Under the pieces are notes generated by a model that had not been told where the DNA came from, made no database searches, and saw only the letters and a list, made by a program, of their open reading frames with translations. Shown here piece by piece: positions 13,052 through 13,192 of a stretch of DNA of 13,192 nt. Source of the DNA: an uncultured bacterium (GTDB lineage: Bacteria; Actinomycetota; Actinomycetes; S36-B12); NCBI GenBank assembly GCA_903954205.1, contig CAJBMR010000154.1, positions 1 to 13,192 on the forward strand. The letters are read 5' to 3'. Position 1 is the stretch's first letter. The number at the start of each line of letters is the position of its first letter. Made by a program: the position numbers and the translations under genes.

Positions 13052-13192
13052 GCTGCCAGAGCGGCAGCCGCACGGTCGAGGGCCACCCGCGAGGAATCGA
13101 CATCGGTGGTCGCATCGGACATGAAGGCAAAGGCGAGCAGGCGCCCGTCGGCGTCGACCACGGTGCCGGCCAGTGTCGAGACGCCGATGAGC
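13033..13192 (-). CDS. dacB: D-alanyl-D-alanine carboxypeptidase/endopeptidase (PBP4 type), C-terminal fragment; 5' part outside the window
   Basis: Only the last 52 residues are in the window. They read LIGVSTLAGTVVDADGRL, then LAFAFMSD, VALDRAAAALAACGCRA and a TGA. The GVSxLAGxV strand followed by a DGR turn and a LAFxFM strand is what comes directly after the KTG box in PBP4-type enzymes. The LDRxAAALAACGCR ending is typical of actinobacterial members, which also often lie upstream of the DUF2342-tilS-hpt genes. The enzyme trims peptidoglycan side chains outside the membrane. The catalytic motifs lie off the window edge, so intactness cannot be judged. The 3' end contains the hairpin GGCAGCC-GCA-GGCTGCC (13041-13057). 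Confidence 0.85.
   Translation of the reverse strand, partial: LIGVSTLAGTVVDADGRLLAFAFMSDATTDVDSSRVALDRAAAALAACGCRA

Noticed and set aside
12261..13124. 287-aa plus-strand open frame crossing the metalloprotease start, the palindrome and the dacB end
   Set aside because: Arg/Pro-rich shadow sequence that runs through a hairpin and two real genes.
12831..13130. 99-aa minus-strand frame over the dacB-metalloprotease gap
   Set aside because: It starts inside dacB out of frame, runs through the palindrome and has no ribosome site. The short shared LRLPRL segment is better treated as a repeat.
1..13192. CRISPR array, tRNA or rRNA
   Set aside because: No regularly spaced repeats and no cloverleaf or rRNA-like sequence were seen on either strand.

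Overview
The window is high-GC, densely packed DNA. Its gene content and order (ftsH-folE-folP-folB-folK-DUF3180, a DUF2342 zinc metalloprotease next to tilS and hpt, paired bacterial-PH proteins, a stand-alone NuoD-like gene) are typical of an actinobacterium (class Actinomycetes). The genus cannot be told from the sequence. It is mostly a conserved chromosomal block, and no phage, transposase, tRNA, rRNA or CRISPR is visible. All genes but one lie on the minus strand.

Reading from the right (the direction of minus-strand transcription): the 3' end of a D-alanyl-D-alanine carboxypeptidase (dacB) enters from the edge. It is followed by the only sizeable non-coding gap (12781-13032), which holds an 18-bp-arm palindrome flanked by imperfect direct repeats, one of them copying the dacB 3' end. 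Next come the DUF2342 metalloprotease, tilS (tRNA-Ile lysidine synthetase) and hpt (hypoxanthine phosphoribosyltransferase), linked by overlaps or near-overlaps. After a 105-bp gap follows a six-gene chain, ftsH-folE-folP-folB-folK-DUF3180, in which neighbouring reading frames overlap or lie 2 nt apart. It joins the membrane protease FtsH to folate synthesis (GTP cyclohydrolase I, dihydropteroate synthase, dihydroneopterin aldolase, HPPK). A 97-aa conserved-looking protein of unknown function with its own promoter-like site ends this block.

The only plus-strand gene is a stand-alone complex I 49-kDa/NuoD-like protein (3819-4937). It is transcribed divergently, across just 25 bp, from an operon of two bacterial-PH (DUF304/YdbS-YdbT-like) membrane proteins and a MidA/NDUFAF7-family methyltransferase. 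Mitochondrial NDUFAF7 methylates an arginine of the NuoD homologue NDUFS2, and that arginine is conserved here (R53 in GLLHRGTEKL). This makes an attractive enzyme-substrate pair, although the NuoD-like protein has lost two of the usual quinone-site residues. The left edge holds a DUF2520 Rossmann protein overlapping panC (pantothenate synthesis).

A recurring regulatory theme is that several starts not embedded in an upstream gene have a -10-like hexamer (TANNNT, or xANNNT) exactly 6 nt before the start codon and no Shine-Dalgarno sequence. This is the signature of leaderless transcripts, common in actinobacteria. Genes inside operons use GTGA/ATGA overlaps, usually with GGAG-type ribosome sites about 5 nt from the start.
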